Origin: an uncultured Flavobacteriales bacterium
Lineage (GTDB): Bacteria; Bacteroidota; Bacteroidia; Flavobacteriales; Crocinitomicaceae
Assembly: GCA_946886545.1 (NCBI GenBank)
Contig: CAMPIU010000180.1
Span: forward strand, 1 to 6,453
Direction of reading: 5' to 3'
Length of the DNA: 6,453 bases
The position numbers and the translations under genes are program-made. Below the pieces are notes generated by a model. That model was not told the DNA's origin. It was given only the letters and a program-made list of their open reading frames with translations, and searched no databases. Positions 6,215-6,453 of this stretch are shown in pieces. The number at the start of each line of letters is the position of its first letter. The first letter of the stretch is position 1.

Positions 6215-6453
6215 GTTGTTACTTTTCAATAAAAGAGATTAGTTATTCACAATCTCAACATTCAATCTCAACTAATTGAATTTCAATAAGTATTTTCGGT
6301 AAAAGGAATTGATTATTTACAAGTTTATTTAAACCACTAACGAAATTCAACTGAATTCTAAAGACATTCAGAAAGTAAAAAATTACGTCACTTAACGAAT
6401 TTGATATATAGTTTGCTAATTCGAAATTGTAATTGCAATGAGAATGGTTCAAT
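6215..6453. other. AT-rich non-coding stretch at right edge
   Basis: No supportable gene is seen in these 239 bases. The open frames are short, begin with non-ATG codons or are truncated, and show no protein-like composition. An ATG at 6438 on the plus strand stays open for only five codons before the window ends. An imperfect -7-like word (TATAGTTTG, 6407-6415) precedes it. It could be the start of the next gene, but it cannot be judged from here. Confidence 0.5.
6250..6272 (+). repeat. 10-bp direct repeat CAATCTCAAC x2
   Basis: CAATCTCAAC occurs at 6250-6259 and 6263-6272, separated by ATT. It is followed shortly by a near-perfect palindrome, ATTGAA-T-TTCAAT (6275-6287). It lies in the non-coding stretch after the ychF terminator. 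The words resemble the reverse complement of the AATTGAR heptamers upstream of ychF, but no function can be assigned. Confidence 0.5.

Noticed and set aside
6255..6452. 65-codon minus-strand open frame at the right edge
   Set aside because: It begins with TTG, lies in AT-rich DNA and has no upstream signals. The composition is what translated AT-rich DNA would give.
1..6453. Defence island, CRISPR array, mobile element, tRNA or rRNA, or a new multi-gene system
   Set aside because: No transposase, integrase, spaced direct-repeat array, RNA-gene signature or functionally linked gene cluster is visible. The five genes are unrelated separate transcription units.

Overview
This 6,453-base window looks like ordinary chromosomal DNA from a Bacteroidota bacterium, most likely Flavobacteriales. 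Three things point there. Every gene start has a match or near-match to the Bacteroidota -7 promoter element TAnnTTTG a short distance upstream, and no gene has a convincing Shine-Dalgarno site. The exported proteins have short signal peptides ending just before Gln (SFG|Q, AFS|Q), as is common in this phylum. The PLP enzyme at the left edge also resembles a Bacteroidota version of its family. A Fluviicola/Crocinitomicaceae-like source is possible, but this is recollection and was not tested.

Layout, left to right. (1) 1-1150, minus strand: the first 383 codons of an alpha-oxoamine synthase family PLP enzyme (serine palmitoyltransferase / 2-amino-3-ketobutyrate CoA ligase / cysteate acyltransferase type). 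Its C-terminus lies beyond the left edge. A full -33/-7 promoter lies upstream, with a small palindrome across the -7 box. (2) 1330-1872, minus strand: a DinB-like four-helix putative metalloenzyme, followed by a hairpin terminator that separates it from gene 1. (3) 1964-3532, plus strand: a secreted protein of unknown function, transcribed divergently from the DinB gene across a 91-bp gap with a -7 box for each direction. (4) 3535-4902, minus strand: a secreted M28 metallopeptidase resembling carboxypeptidase Q, convergent with gene 3 with only 2 bp between the stop codons. (5) 4903-5065: a divergent intergenic region with a 7-bp tandem repeat (AATTGAR x4), an inverted copy of part of it, and the ychF promoter. 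(6) 5066-6163, plus strand: the universal P-loop ATPase/GTPase YchF, followed by a strong intrinsic terminator. (7) 6215-6453: AT-rich sequence with short repeats and no supportable gene.

The genes do not form one operon or pathway. Gene orientations alternate and terminators separate them, so each appears to be its own transcription unit. I found no mobile element, CRISPR array, RNA gene or defence system. I also found no evidence of a new multi-gene system. The most open points are the substrate of the PLP enzyme, which could belong to sphingolipid or sulfonolipid synthesis, and the function of the secreted protein.
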